Source: Mesaphorura yosii (taxonomy: Eukaryota > Arthropoda > Collembola > Poduromorpha > Tullbergiidae). Taken from it: a stretch of DNA of 64,000 nucleotides. Below, in pieces: positions 1-13,298 of this stretch (its first letter is position 1; each line of letters opens with the position of its first letter). A program made the translations under genes and the position numbers. A model generated the notes under the pieces. That model was not told where the DNA came from. It ran no database searches and saw only the letters and a program-made list of their open reading frames with translations. Location of the stretch: positions 1 through 64,000 of the forward strand of contig WIXG01000001.1 of assembly GCA_009869945.1 (NCBI GenBank), written 5' to 3'.

Positions 1-605
1 TGCCACTGCACTGCACAGCTCCACAGTAAAGTACAAGAAGCCCAACTAATTCAGATTCTATTTCCACTTCGAGAAGGATTAGCTAAGATGAATTTGATGC
101 CATGCTTTATCGCAGGGCTTAGTCCATGATAAATGCGTTTTCGATTCGATGCCATCCTGCCTTGGTTGGCGGTTGGGAGTATTAACACTTTGTTTTCGCG
201 TTCGTCTTTTTTCGCTCCGAAGACTTAATAATCCCGAAGAAAGCGGAAAGAACTGAAAGCAGCACTTGCTTGCTGCGGAAAATCGCTCCTCAGTGCTGAT
301 GCTGAGTGGCTGTATGAATGACACTCGTGTCATGTTACTGCAGGCTGCAGCTGGATGACTGAATCTTAACGACTTCTTCATATAAAACAAAAGGAAAAAT
401 GTAGATAAAAGGTGACTTTAATGAGTTCCTGTTTCACAAGCTGCGTGCGGATTACAAGATTGATGCGAATATAATAAAACATAAAGCATAAACTTAAACT
501 TTACTACAGTTATGAAAAGCGGATTGTGAAAGAGGCATTTATCTTTGAATCTGGAAACTTGAGACATGTTTAAAACTTTGTCCTCAAACTTTATATTTTA
601 TGTAG
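1..605 (+). other. Intron of MDN1 (5' edge of window)
   Basis: No convincing coding frame is seen on either strand. The residues expected just before AMRNRG in midasin are absent here, so the preceding exon lies beyond the left edge and this stretch is read as intron ending in tttatgtag at 605. Confidence 0.6.
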
Positions 606-3600
606 GGCAATGCGAAATAGAGGCGTTGAAATTTTTATGCCCGGGACGGATGACTCGTACTTCCAGGAGGACGAAGACGAAGAAGCGAGCGATACTGATG
701 CGCTCGGAAGGTCCGTAATAACATTTTTATATTTATCGTCTCCGGCGGCTTAAAATCTCGACATGAGAATTTTATTATAGCCATTGTTCAAATCTTTCAG
801 GTTATTGAGCATGGACAAGCAGAAAGCTTCCTCCGTGTGGAGCGAAGTCAAGTTTCTGGATTTAAACACGTTGCTGCGGGCAAGAGGTTTGGAGAACACT
901 GCATTGAGGAGAAGCATCATAAAACTTCATGAGAAAATATGCGACCTGATCACATCGTCTCTGGGTACTACTTAATTGAGCTTAATCTAAAGACGGCTAG
1001 CTTGACTTTATATTATCGCGTCGATATGCAGGAAGCGCTGAGCGACCAAATGTCTTCCAGTTGATCAAAAGTATCGACTCAATTCGCCTCAGAATTGAGC
1101 ACGGAATGAAATTTTCTGATGCGGTTGAAACTGCGCTTGTTTCATGCTACGTGAGCGGAAATTCGCACGTCAACGAATCAACCGATGTGCAGCTTCAAGT
1201 TGTGGAACTCATCAGGAATTTTGCGGCACAAACTCTATTACAAACGTCCACTCCCTCAAGGTTTGTTTATGCTGAAAGTAGAAAGTTTTGGTTTTGTTTG
1301 TGTTAACAGCTGAAGAGGTTCTGAATTCATATTCAATTATTGCACAGGTTGCCGCTTTCTTTGCCGAATTTTGTCAGCAGTCAAATGTATCGTGTTTGGA
1401 AACAAATGAATATTTTATACCGCGTGCTTGAGTCGCCGCCAATTTCTGTTCTAAGTGATCAGCTACTACGCAATGTGGACAAAAGCACGTTAACTGAAGC
1501 AATTATTCAGAGCATGTTTTACGACATCTTGCCTCAGGATTCAGTTCCGTTGTCTCAAAGAATCACGCAAGAGCTACCCACTTACTCAGGCATGATCAAA
1601 AACATCACCGACATAATTTCATCACAAAGCTTCGAGAACAGTACTCCGTGGGACTTCCAGTGGTACCCACACATGCTGGCAAGACACCGGAACGCAGAGG
1701 CACTTAAAACCAAGTCGTTCTCGATCATGAAAACGTCCTTGCTTATGAACAAGTTGCAATTTGTCCGACCAGAAAACTCTGAATGGAATTCCTCCAGTTT
1801 GGGCACTTTAGCCAAAAGCATTGCAGAAGGAAAATTTTCTGAACTCAAGAACACAGACTTCTTTTCGAACTTCTTTAAACTTGTGAAGCATTTTGATCAC
1901 ATAATGAGTTCCAACATGAACGATTGTCAAAAGTCGCAACTACCAGTGACATCCTTTCCACAATTATGGCGGAGAGGAATCTGTACGTTCTTGTGGTACA
2001 GACGACTTTTGAATTTGACGAACGAAGCATGGAATCCTCTCAGCAACAGAAGTGATCGTCTGATGTCCAATGTGACATTGCTCATTCAGTGGATGAAACA
2101 ATTTGTCATCACATTCTTACAAGACCTTTCCAACAACACGTGCGGAAATCAAATGAAAGCTCTTATTCGCAACTGCATGGTCACTTTGGACGAGAGCAGC
2201 GACAGTGGAAAGCAGCTTTCATTGTCAGAAGATGCAAAACGATTCCAAGTTTTAATTGCGACGAAGCCGTTCTACATCATGGAAGAAGAACGGACGAGGT
2301 TTATTGAAGAAATTATGGGGTAAGTCATTGGGTTGGCTTATTTGTGTGAAGTCGAATTGCCTATATTTTCCTTCCTATTCTTGGATGTTGCAGAGTTTGC
2401 TTTGCGATGTGGTCTCTTCCGGTGAAATCTAAAGATTCCACTTGGTTCTTCTATTCGAGTGAGGGAAATCAGTGTCACATCTCATTATGCGTACTGTGCT
2501 CAAAAATATTGTCCGGAGAGAAATTTGTACAAGGCAAGTCTTATCTCCTTCGTTAAATCTTGTAATTAATTTTCATGTTTTTATGAGATCCCGTTCTCGT
2601 TGAGGTAATTTATGAATCTTGCTCGTTGCTTGGTGTAACTATCAAAGCGTAAAATAACCGGAGCAATGCCAATGGATCGCCCTCATGCTCACATACTCTG
2701 TACTTGATTGTGCATTTTCTATGCTTTCACCAACAGACGACTTCGCAGCATTGATCAAGATAAAGGATAAATTCCGCGCTGGCGAGCTGGCTGGCGAGAA
2801 CTCGGGATCTTCTCATTCTCACGGACAACAGATCGAAACAAATGAGCTGAAAAAATCTATGTTTGGACTGAAGGAATATATTCGAATTCGCTACAGTCAT
2901 AAAAATTCATCGTTTGTGTCACCTCTGCTCGTCGCCCACAATGTGCTGGAGATTGCGTCGTTTATGAAGCATTATTTTGAATGGGAAGACATGGAAAGGT
3001 TCACCGAGACTTTTGTATACGACGACAATGGCCTAGCTGACTCAACCCGTACAACAAATTCGAACTTATTTCCGCATCTTGTGGCACGCATTATCCTAAA
3101 AGACAGAAATGGCCAAAAAAGCTTACGAACGTGTTCTCTTGGGTCAAGCGATATCGTGAAAAATTTTATGGATGAACTTAATTCAATTTTGACTGAGAGA
3201 ATACTGGACGTTGATGAAGAGTCAGATAAGATGTCATTTTCCATTATGAGAAAGCATTTTGTACGATTGCTACATACAATACGAGAAGCAATGGGAAAGC
3301 AGCATTGGCAACACGATAACATCGCTCAGTGGTTGAAGGCCCTGGACTCGGATGAAGCAGATGAGACCAGGCAGACTGTTCTTCTGGGATCCATCATGAT
3401 TCAGCTCGGAATTGCACTAATGCTCGTTTCCAGCTCACTGCCAGTCGTTGATCCTGCAGTGGAGAAGGAAATTTTGACTGGCTACATAAAAGAAGAGGTA
3501 TAGAAATAATTTCATTTGTTTTTGACACGCGCTTGACAAAGATGAATTTCTAATTTATTCGATATGTAATTACGACCGAATTTTATTAGATTGCCTATTT

Positions 3601-6600
3601 TGAAACTTGGGTTTCTGCACAAAGAGTTCGCATCTTCCTGGATAATGGAGTGGATATTTTCGACTGTCATAAAAACCAAGTTCACCCATTTTTGTTAGAA
3701 TCTGTGGAGCATTTGAAGACGCTGAGGGAACAGCTGAAAGTAACAGAAGAGGGCATTGCCCAGCGATCGAATCCACCGCAATACTCTGCTATAAGACATG
3801 ATATCCTGCAATTTACGAAGCAATACGGTTCCCCAGAGAAAATGAACGAGATTATCACAGTAGTTTCAGACTTACAAGCATCAGCGGCCACAAATGGAGA
3901 CGCAATCAACACAATGCTAGTAACATGTCAAACATGGATCGATGCTCATAAGAACTTTTGCAGCAAACTGTCGCAGCAATTTTGGTATTGGGACATTATT
4001 TCTGGATACCTTTTTGCATCGACAATGGTAAGCAAGCTTAGGAGCATCGAGATAGCAAACTCTGACATTTAGAAAGCATATTCGATTATGATTTCAGGTA
4101 TCCAAAGGACTCTGCCTCTTCAGCAATGTTCTTTCCGATCTCAAGTCGGCATCGTCAGGATCCAGGGAATTAATGTTGAACCTAGTCTCGTTTCCAATAC
4201 CGTTCCGAACTTCCAATCACCATCTTCAGGAATTGAAAATATCATCACTGGGGTCGGAACTTGTCCTCTTCCTGAACGAGCTTGAAACAGAAAAGTATCT
4301 CAGCCCGTCAGTAATCAAGAAGCTGAACAAATTCTCCAAGCAAGTGGCTCGTATTTGGAGAAAGGACCAGCGAATGAAAGAACGGCAAAAGGAACTTGAA
4401 GACGCCACGTACATTTTCAAGGGAAAGGAGAGGACGATGGAATTGTCAGAGGAAGAGCAGGACGCACTTGACTTGAAGAAAACATTTCCCAGCTATGATT
4501 CCGAGTTCAGTGAGTTCAACGAAGATCCTAACTTCGAGAAAGCAGAGGAAATGAAAAACTCGAATTCAACTACGGAAGCTTTGAACTCCGAAATTATCTC
4601 CATTTTCTTGAGCGTGTACAGACGGGCAGTTAGAATGGTGAAGAATCACTGGATCGAAAGCGCATCCAAAGAACTTGTTCCGGATTTTGTGGCTCCATTT
4701 CTGGATAGGTGGATGATCGCTTTGTTAAGCATGCTCTTTATGAAGGTGATGACTCATTCTTGCTTGCATTTCCAGGTTTGGATTCCTCTGCTCGCAGTTT
4801 CATGACAGCTTCAGGTCTCATGACAAGATCTTCAACGCAAAATTTATTCTTGGTGCGAATCTTGTGAGCAAACTGGCTATAAACTCAAAGGAAATTACAC
4901 ATCAACAGAGCCATATGTATGATTTCTACCACGATGAAAACATTGCGGAAGCACAGAAGCTGGGCCCAATCTTCAATAGTTTACGAAGGCGCATAAACGA
5001 GTTGTTGCTCGAGTGGCCTGAACATCCATCCTTACGGAAGGTATCTTGTTTGTATACTTAAATGCATAGCTCGAGTTAAAGGTTGACATTTCCATTTCCA
5101 GATCATTGAAATTATGTGCCGTATTGAACATTTCGGCGTATCCGCGTCACTAATGAAGTTCGTGACTGGATTAGAACTCTTATTGGGCACTTGTCAAGAA
5201 TGGGAATCCTGTGCTCATCGTGGAGTATCAATTGCAATTCACCTTGGCGAGATTACAGAGATCATTATAAGCTGGCGGAAATTAGAGCTTCATTGCTGGA
5301 AAAATTTGCTTGAAGTTACTTTCATAAGGTGAGGGAAGGTTCTGGGTTTTAGGTAAGATAAGCTTGACTGACTGATGTAATTTAACTAATAATTTTAGGG
5401 AGCAACAAGAAGCCCAGAAATGGTGGTTTCATCTCTTTGCCATCGTCTCTGAAGCTAAATCAAATGAAACTGCACATGAAATTCTGAAAACATTACAGCG
5501 ATTTATAGAAACTTCCACTGTTGGCCAATTTGAAGTCCGGCTGGAATTCCTGTATGACATCCATTGTCACATCGCCTTTATGAAGAAAAATCCATCTTGG
5601 GAAATCATGACTGCATATACGTGGAACATTTATCATTTCTATAAACAATTCAGCCCAGTGATCGCTAGCAAGATAGCTTCTCTGCGCGCACCCATTGAAA
5701 AGAAATTGAAAGATTTCGTCAAGATCTCTCGCTGGAATGATGCAAACTTCTACGCCCTCAAGGATTCTGTTGCGAAGAGTCAGAAGACACTGCTCAAATT
5801 AATGAAGGATTGGAAACGAGCTTTACAAACACCAGTGTCTGGCTTCCTCGTCACAGAAACCTCGGACGAACCCTCAAGGCATGAATTCAAAGGATTGAAA
5901 GTGGCACTGTATTTGACTCCTGCTAAATGGGTGGATCAGACCAAAATATCGAAGACCGTGGCTAGCAAACTACAAATTAATCGGCTGGCCAAGCTGCCGA
6001 AGTTATATTGCAAAATTCAATCAATGGCTAAGGAACAAATTGAAAAGGCCAACATTAGTTTCAATGACGTGAATGCGCTGAATGAATTGACGGGAACCGT
6101 GATCCAAACGGTTAGAGAGTTAGAAGGGCTTCAGGTACGTTTGAATTTTTGTTAAGGCACGTGGAATTGTCTAGAAATGTTAAATCACTACTCAAATTGT
6201 ATTTGTAGGCGCCTGGGGAGGAAATGCCTGACAAGCGAAAGAAAATTCTGAGGAACATTCACTTTAGACGACGCACTGCGTTGGCAGAATTATTCAAGGT
6301 TTTGCAGCATCAACTTAATCTGTCCTATCGAAGAGGACTTGTCACACTGAAAAATTTCAAGTACAAAAATGACGACAACACATTAATGTACGACTTTGCC
6401 ATCGAACCAATTGATCTGACAGCAGGATGGAATCACATGGACCCATTCGAGTCTCCAGTGGCGAACAAGGAACTAATTGCCGCTTGGAGCGGCTGTGAGG
6501 CATATTTTCAAAAGTCAATCGCTCGCGTTGCATTGATGCAGAAAAGTTTCGATGCGCCCTCCAAAGAACTCAGTCCAGCTATAATCGACAGATGCAAAGG

Positions 6601-9600
6601 GTTCATTGGAGATTTGATGGCAATTACGACAGAACAGAAAGCAAGCATTGCAAAATTTTCGAAGATGTTGTGGACGTCAAGATTGCTAACTCAGCAGAAT
6701 CTCCGAAGCGGAGTGAAACAGAAAGTCTTTGTGAAGATCTATGAAGGAGTATGCAGAGTCGAGTACGCGACCAAGCAGTCTACCGTTTTGATCAATTCCC
6801 TCGGAAGCAGCCATCATGCAGACAGGAAAAGGAAGTACAACGATGAATTATCAACCATTCTCCAGAAGTGCGAGCACGTGAAAGACATGATCACCGGTTA
6901 CGTCGATCAAATTGCCCTCGTCCATAACCCAGTCATCCAGGATGCAGACGAAATTCTGGCGGAATGCTTGGAAACAATTGACGAAATGAAATCTATATTC
7001 GCGCCTTTAGAAGACTGTTCAATTTTAGGAGAATTATTCAAAGAAACAAGAATAGAAATTGATGCTATTTCGGTGAATCTTATGAACTCAGTCGCTGATA
7101 CCAACAGTGAGCTGAGCCCAAACCAAATTACGAAGTACGAGAAGTTTATGGACATTCTGATACGAAAGATTCTGCTCGCGTTTCAAAATTTGAGAAATTT
7201 ATCGTCGGAGAACCCAGCAGAGAAGAACAGCGATGTAGAGTACTCAACAAACATGAAGGAGAAGTTGGAAGAGGAGATGTCTTGTTTCAATATTGAAAAA
7301 GTTACTACAATTGTAGCCAACGTTTTCAATATTATGAATACCAGCGATGCACAGCTTTACAAGAACGTATTCGTCGGATTGGTCCCTTTGCTTAAACAAT
7401 ACGCCATGTTGGCACAATCTTATTTGACGCTATTTGTCAGTTACCATCGTGCATGCTGCAAATTCACTTCAGTTCTTGCTGCCATTTTTGACTCCTTGTC
7501 GTCAAAGGTGAGTCACTAGATACTTTGGCACATTGACCAAGAAAAAAGGCAAAATCGTAATTGAACGGCTATTGAATTTAGGGTTTCTGCCTTCCTGCTG
7601 ATTATGAGAACGACGCCGCAGAGGAAGGGGAAGAGATGGATTCGAAAGTGGGCATTGGTCTTGGAGATGGAGACGCGTCCTCAGATGCCAAAGATGTCTC
7701 TGATCGAATAGAATCTGAAGACCAGCTTGAGGAGACCTTGAAGCCGGGTGACGCAGTTGAGTCGGGCGAAAAGGATGTGAAGGGCGACGAAAACGGAATT
7801 GAAATGTCCGAAGACTTCGAAGGAAAACAGCAAGACAGGGAACCAAATAAGGAAGGTGGCGATGAGGATTCGGATGACGATAAGAGTGACGAGGAACAGG
7901 AAATGGATAAACAGATGGGCGATCTTGACAAGGATGATCAGAACTTGGATGAGCAGGTATGAAACGTGTGTGAAATCAAACCGCAAACTTCTATCTATCT
8001 ATTACTTAATTTGATCATGAATCAGATGTGGGGCGGCTCCAGTGACGAGGACGAAGACGATTTGAATGACGCTAACAATGGGAAGGGTAATAGCTCAGAG
8101 AAATCTGAGCCTGAATTGGCGGCAAACGATCCCTCTCTAGAGAACCAGGAGCCCAATGACGACAAAGACAAAAGACAGAAAAATCAACCAAAGGAAATGA
8201 ATGAAAAACTTGACGATGAAGAAGTAGACGATAATCAAGTCGATCCTTACCATGGACAAAATGATCCGGAACCAGAAGTCGAACCGATGGAATTGCCCGA
8301 CGAGCTGAATTTGGATGGTGCTGACCCAAAAGAAATGGAGGACGTGGGTGAGGAAGAGAATCCATTCGATTTAGACGGCAAAGAAAATATGGAAGTCCCA
8401 AATCTGGATGAAACGAATCTGGAGGATTTGGAGAGAGATGAGAATCAAGTTTCAGATGATGACGACTCACACGAGATTCCTCCTGACATTGAAAAAGAAA
8501 ACGAAGATGTAGAAATAGATAACGACGAAATGGAAGACAAGACAAAACCTGATGAAACTACGCTGCATGAAGAAGAGGCTATGGACTTAGATGAAGAACT
8601 TGAAGCTAAGAATGATGTTACAATGACCACACAGGACGATGTCGGCAAGAATGAGGATGATAAACCGGAGCACGCACCTGAGGATACCAGAGTGCCTGCA
8701 GATCGAGCTGCAGAACCAAAGCGAAATTCGAAAGAAATCTCCTCAGAATCTGATTCCAAGACCACGGAGCAAAATATGAATAAGAACGATGAAACGGCTT
8801 CGGGTCAGGCAGAGAGTGAAGACGGCAGTGGCCACCAAGGAGCAAATGTGAAAGAAAAGTCGAAATCTACGGACGAGGTGAAGGAAGTGCAAGACTTCAA
8901 TAAAAAGCCAGGTAAGATAACACCGCACGCATAAACTGAGCCAAATGACGTGTTTTTGGGTGGTTTTCAGGGAAATCCGATGAGAAACGATCCCTAATGA
9001 AGGAGCTGGATTCGAAGGAAGCTACTGCAAATAGGTTAAAAACGCTTCAGGAGTCGAACAATATGGACACTAAAGAAATTCAACCCGAAGAAGAGCAATC
9101 GGAGGCGGAAAAGAGTTCAGATTTGTATCAACACATTCAGGATGCTGAAAAGTCAGACGCCATAACTATGGACGATGCAACCAAGGAACAAGCGGAGAAA
9201 AGTCAAAAGGCAGTAGAAAACGAGAAGCAAAGTGAAGACAAGTTGATGGACGTTCAGGACGATGAAGAAGAGATGACACTTGAAAGTGAAGTGGAAAACG
9301 TCCAAAGTGAGACTCAAGAACAAGTTCAAGGTCTGTCCAACGAGATGAAAAATAAACTTAATGTGGAAGAGAAGAAGGAAGAAGAATCGGTGTCTCCAAT
9401 GGAAGTTGACACTGAAGGGAATACAGTGGAAACGTACGGTGCACAGAGACCACAAAGTTCGACCATCGAAACGAGGTTTGATCTCATTGAAGAATGGAGC
9501 AAGCAGAAAAGAGCTGAGCTGAAGGAAGCCGAGGCCAAAAACCTTGAAGTTGTGCGCAGCGTTCTGACAAGCGCCGAAGAAATCGGAGCTTTGAGTCTTT

Positions 9601-10629
9601 GGCGTGAATTGGAAGGCCGAACATTGCATCTCGCGCAGGAGTTGTGCGAGCAATTGCGACTGGTACTGGAGCCAACTCAAGCCGCAAGGCTAAAAGGCGA
9701 TTACAAGACAGGAAAGCGCCTCAATATGCGAAAGGTATGACGAGACTTTTGCATTTGCTTGCTGCATTGTGTCTACTATACTAAGGCACTGCAAGCAGGT
9801 TTTATGACTTTGGCCTTCGTTTTACAGGTGATACCATACATTGCAAGCGGATTTCGTAAAGATAAAATCTGGTTGCGAAGAACGCAGCCTTCGAAACGAG
9901 AGTACCAGATTTTGTTGGCCTTAGATGATTCAGCATCCATGTCAGATAACCAATCGAAACAGGTAAGTCAGCACAATTATAAGCTGGAGCCATTCTACCA
10001 TAACTGAAATATCTGACATGTAATTACCTCTTAAATGTTACTTTCAGATGGCATTCTCGGCCGTGGCCGTTGTGGCAAAATCTCTTGGTCTCCTTGAAGC
10101 GGGGCAGCTTGGCGTGCTAGGTTTCGGAGAGGACGTGCAACTGCTTCACAGCTTCGACGAATCTTTTTCTGATTTCAGCGGCGCATGTCTGATCAACCGG
10201 TTTACCTTCGCACAGCGTCGTACCCGAATTGCTCAATTACTGGAAGCAAGCTCAACTTTATTTTCTCACTCGAAACAAAACTTAAGTTCCTCAATTTCGA
10301 ATGAAGTGGCCCAACTCCTCCTGATAATATCCGATGGCCGTGGCGTGTCGAATGAAGGCAGCGAAGTGGTGAAGCGAGCAGTTCGGAAAATTCGTGATCA
10401 AAACATATTCGTCGTATTCATAATTGTTGACAATCCTGAGAATAAGGACTCGATTCTAGACATTAAGCTCCCTATTTTCGAAAAAAACGTTCTGGTGGAG
10501 ATCGCCAAGTACATGGATCATTTCCCTTTTCCTTTTTATATAATCTTGAGGGATCTGAGCGCACTTCCAACTGTGTTGAGTGATGCACTCCGACAATGGT
10601 TCGAATTAGTCACTTCGGACGAACGTTAA
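606..10629 (+). CDS. MDN1: Midasin (MDN1), C-terminal half, 5'-partial
   Basis: Giant AAA ATPase of the nucleolus and nucleoplasm that strips assembly factors (Rsa4/NLE1, Ytm1/WDR12) from pre-60S ribosomes. Seventeen exons are readable: 606-710, 801-964, 1032-1260, 1348-2319, 2394-2533, 2737-3497, 3590-4027, 4098-4708, 4776-5040, 5102-5328, 5399-6134, 6209-7507, 7582-7956, 8026-8911, 8971-9734, 9828-9962, 10048-10629. They encode about 2,895 residues in one continuous frame; the N-terminal half, including most AAA modules, lies upstream. The first exon reads AMRNRGVEIF, as at the end of the last AAA module. A long linker follows, then an Asp/Glu-rich segment (7582-9500), the very conserved LCEQLRLVLEPTQAARLKGD stretch, and a VWA/MIDAS domain with DDSASM (9.9 kb) ending in DALRQWFELVTSDER. 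The intron after 2533 appears to use a GC donor. Family assignment is secure; a few splice junctions are inferred only from frame and homology recalled from vertebrate midasin. Confidence 0.96.
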
Positions 10630-10664
10630 CCGAATTCTGTATTTTTATAATTGTTGAATGGGTG

Positions 10665-10670
10665 AATAAA
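10665..10670 (+). terminator. Poly(A) signal of MDN1
   Basis: AATAAA lies 36 bases after the MDN1 stop codon. The rest of 10671-10999 shows no gene; it is the presumed promoter and leader region of the next gene. Confidence 0.7.
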
Positions 10671-10999
10671 CGCGACCCATTATTGTTGAATTCACATTTT
10701 CTTGAAAATCTTGAAATTGAGAGACCCAAAGTTAATGGACGCTAGTAAGTTGCATACTAAAGTTGGCTCACTTATCGATTAGCACGAAAATAAACTTTCG
10801 TCGAAAAACTTTGGAGGCCATTTCAATACAACTGCCGCCGTTAAGAAAATGCATGTCTTGACAACAAATGCAGACTCCGCTAATAGTTTTCTGGCTGGAG
10901 ACGCTCATTCCATTGTCCATTTTATATAATAATTTATTCTCGTCTAACTTACCACTCCTAACGCGCGCCTAATCCTTACCGCCCCTAAAGCTGATAAAC

Positions 11000-13242
11000 A
11001 TGGTCATGGACACCTTGACCGTGCAAACAGCAATCATTGTCACCGAACAGCCTTCCTCTTCCAGGCCATTGAGTTCTCGTCCCCACTTAAACAGCGCTTC
11101 TGCCACAATGTCAAAGGCTCCTGAACTCGATCATGAATGTGAACGAGAACGCCCGCTGTTCAGATACACTGAATTGCCAAAAATGGAGAGCAAGCTCGTC
11201 AATGCTCGTCAGTATCTAAATGGAGTTGTGTCCAACCAGTGAGTACTCGCACATGCTTCCTCCCCTTAAGGAGACTGAGGATTCTCTCGATTGATGGATT
11301 AGGCTTCCTGGTAGCATTGAAGTCCTGGATTTTCGATCTCCGGAGTGCTGGATCGGAAGCGTGGACGCTCCGGACCGTCCTCACGACATGGCGGCTCATA
11401 CTTCAAGATGGACGGTTCAGTTGCATGGCATCGAACCACCTGATGAGTTTGACTGGTAAAAATCCTGTTGCAGTTTATTTCACTTGCGTAGCCACCTCTT
11501 GAATCTCTTATGATTAAGTTACATGTATCAGGTTTTCTTCGGATCGAATGGGGAATATATTATCCATGAACGAAGCTTGCGATATATTCTCCATGCTAAA
11601 ACTCAGCAATTCAGCGACTGGGCTCAAGGAGTTGATGATAAACGTTCGTCGCGCGGATTACTCGGCGAGCTCCAAGGATCAGCTGTTCCGAATCACTGAG
11701 ACGCTTGTCGAAATGAAAAATTTGACCAAAATCGTGCTTCGAGGTCTTGCGGACGACAAAATGATGCAGCTAATCGCGCAGACGGCAACTGGACTCAAGT
11801 ACATCGATGTCAGTTGCTCGAAATTTGTGACAGACAAGGGCATCTTGCATCTCTTCTTCAAGACGGTCGTAAAAAACTCTGCTCAGTACTTGATGAGCTC
11901 ATGGGTAAAGAAGAATCTCACCAACATGTGGCCCCACGTGAACACGTTGGACCACTTCGACTTCAGCTGGACGAACGTCACATCTCTCTCCAGGAAAATG
12001 GTCGACCTGCTACCTGGAAGCTACATGTTCAAGCGCCACTTTGCAGAAACTGAAAATGAGGCGTTTGGGCATCACATATTCATTCGGAAGATGGTAAACT
12101 GACTAACTGACTTGAATCATTTGAATGCGACCAAAAAGAGCTTCAACACGTTAAGTTAAATCCTCTCCTGATTTCAGCCCGACTACATGACAAAGCTGCA
12201 CACGCTGCACGACAAAGACAAAAGCTACACCTTCCAGACTGAGCTTCACAGTTTTGCTGGACGACAAGGAGTTGCGAGCTTCGCCAGGTTCCTGGAAGGG
12301 CACGCATGGAAGAATTGTCACTTTGCAGTGTTCGTTTATCGACCTCAGAAAGTGCCCGTCATGGGGAACTTGCTCAAGGCTGACGCACTGGACGATTCTG
12401 TGTCCGTCTGCGTCATCACACCAACACACGAAGACAAGCGAATTCATGGACTCGTTACGTTCTGGCAGGGAAACCTTGTTGAGCTGTACAGCATTTATCC
12501 GGTCAACCTCAACCAGCTTGGAGCGGCGTGTCCAAAACTTCGTGTGAGTTGATTTACCTTCCTTCAAGATTTTTGCACGAACATTTTCATAATTCATGTA
12601 TGCGGATGTTTGAATCAGATTCTCATCGCCACAATCACTGATGTCTGGCGCCACACCGACTGCTCTCTTTTCCCCACACTTGCAGACGCCGATCTCTTTG
12701 GGGAGCCTGACTCAATCATGAGTCTGCTAAATTCCTGCGCGAACCTGAAGAAAGTCCGTGTTCGCATTATAAAGAAGGTTCTCACAGATGATGCCATAAT
12801 TCACGCGTTGAGTCTCTCGATGAGCAACCGCTACTTGGAGGAACTGTGGATTGCTCCCGGCTCGTATAAAAAGGTATCGGGGACCACGCCGGAGAGCAGC
12901 GACATTGAAGACTTCGAAAGCCGGGTCTCGTTACTTTCCAGTTCATTGATCATCCCAGCTGGAGAAACGTCTGGAACGAAACTGTTCCACGCGATAGCTG
13001 ATGATAACGACGATTCAAGAATTGAGGACCTCGTGCGCCTCTGCGCGTCGTGCCTTCGGCGTCTGTTTTCTTTCTGTAAGAAGTTGAACCGCGTTGGGAA
13101 TCTCGCATCTTGGAGTATTACTGCTCGAGATCTGGAAACGCTGTGCAGTGAGTTGGCAGAGACTAATTCGGGAGTCAAGCTTCTTTGGGACAACACTGTT
13201 ATCTCAGTTGGCTCCAATTCGAATAATGATGTAACGACGTAA
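11000..13242 (+). CDS. Orphan leucine-rich-repeat-like protein
   Basis: Five exons (11000-11238, 11303-11455, 11532-12093, 12178-12543, 12619-13242) join in frame to about 647 residues. I do not recognise a named family. The first 60 residues are Ser-rich and probably disordered. From about residue 130 onward there are irregular leucine-rich strands such as LKELMIN, LTKIVLRGLADDKMMQLI, LKYIDVSCSKFVTDKGILHL and LKKVRVRIIKKVLTDDAIIHAL, which resemble the ribonuclease-inhibitor/F-box type of LRR. No F-box, signal peptide or membrane helix is apparent. The start is the first ATG with a fair context (aaacATGG). It ends tail to tail with DTD2, only 56 bases from that gene's stop. It could be a substrate receptor or a scaffold, but no function is claimed. 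Confidence 0.75.
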
Positions 13243-13285
13243 GAGATAGCCTAAGTGAGTTCGAAATACGCAACACACGAACGCC

Positions 13286-13294
13286 TTTATTAAA
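13286..13294. terminator. Shared two-strand poly(A) signal
   Basis: The nine bases tttattaaa read as ATTAAA on the plus strand, 47 bases after the LRR-gene stop, and as AATAAA on the minus strand, 8 bases after the DTD2 stop. The two 3' ends therefore appear to overlap and share this signal. Confidence 0.55.
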
Positions 13295-13298
13295 GAAA

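Noticed and set aside
4709-4775. Continuation of the midasin frame to a stop at 4805
   Set aside because: Splicing out these 67 bases (GT-AG) joins FLDR to FGFLCSQFHD and restores the frame that leads into the conserved LLLEWPEHPSL block.
7602-9687. Several minus-strand and alternate-frame open frames over the acidic part of midasin
   Set aside because: They mirror the Asp/Glu-rich repeats of the real frame, which matches midasin throughout.
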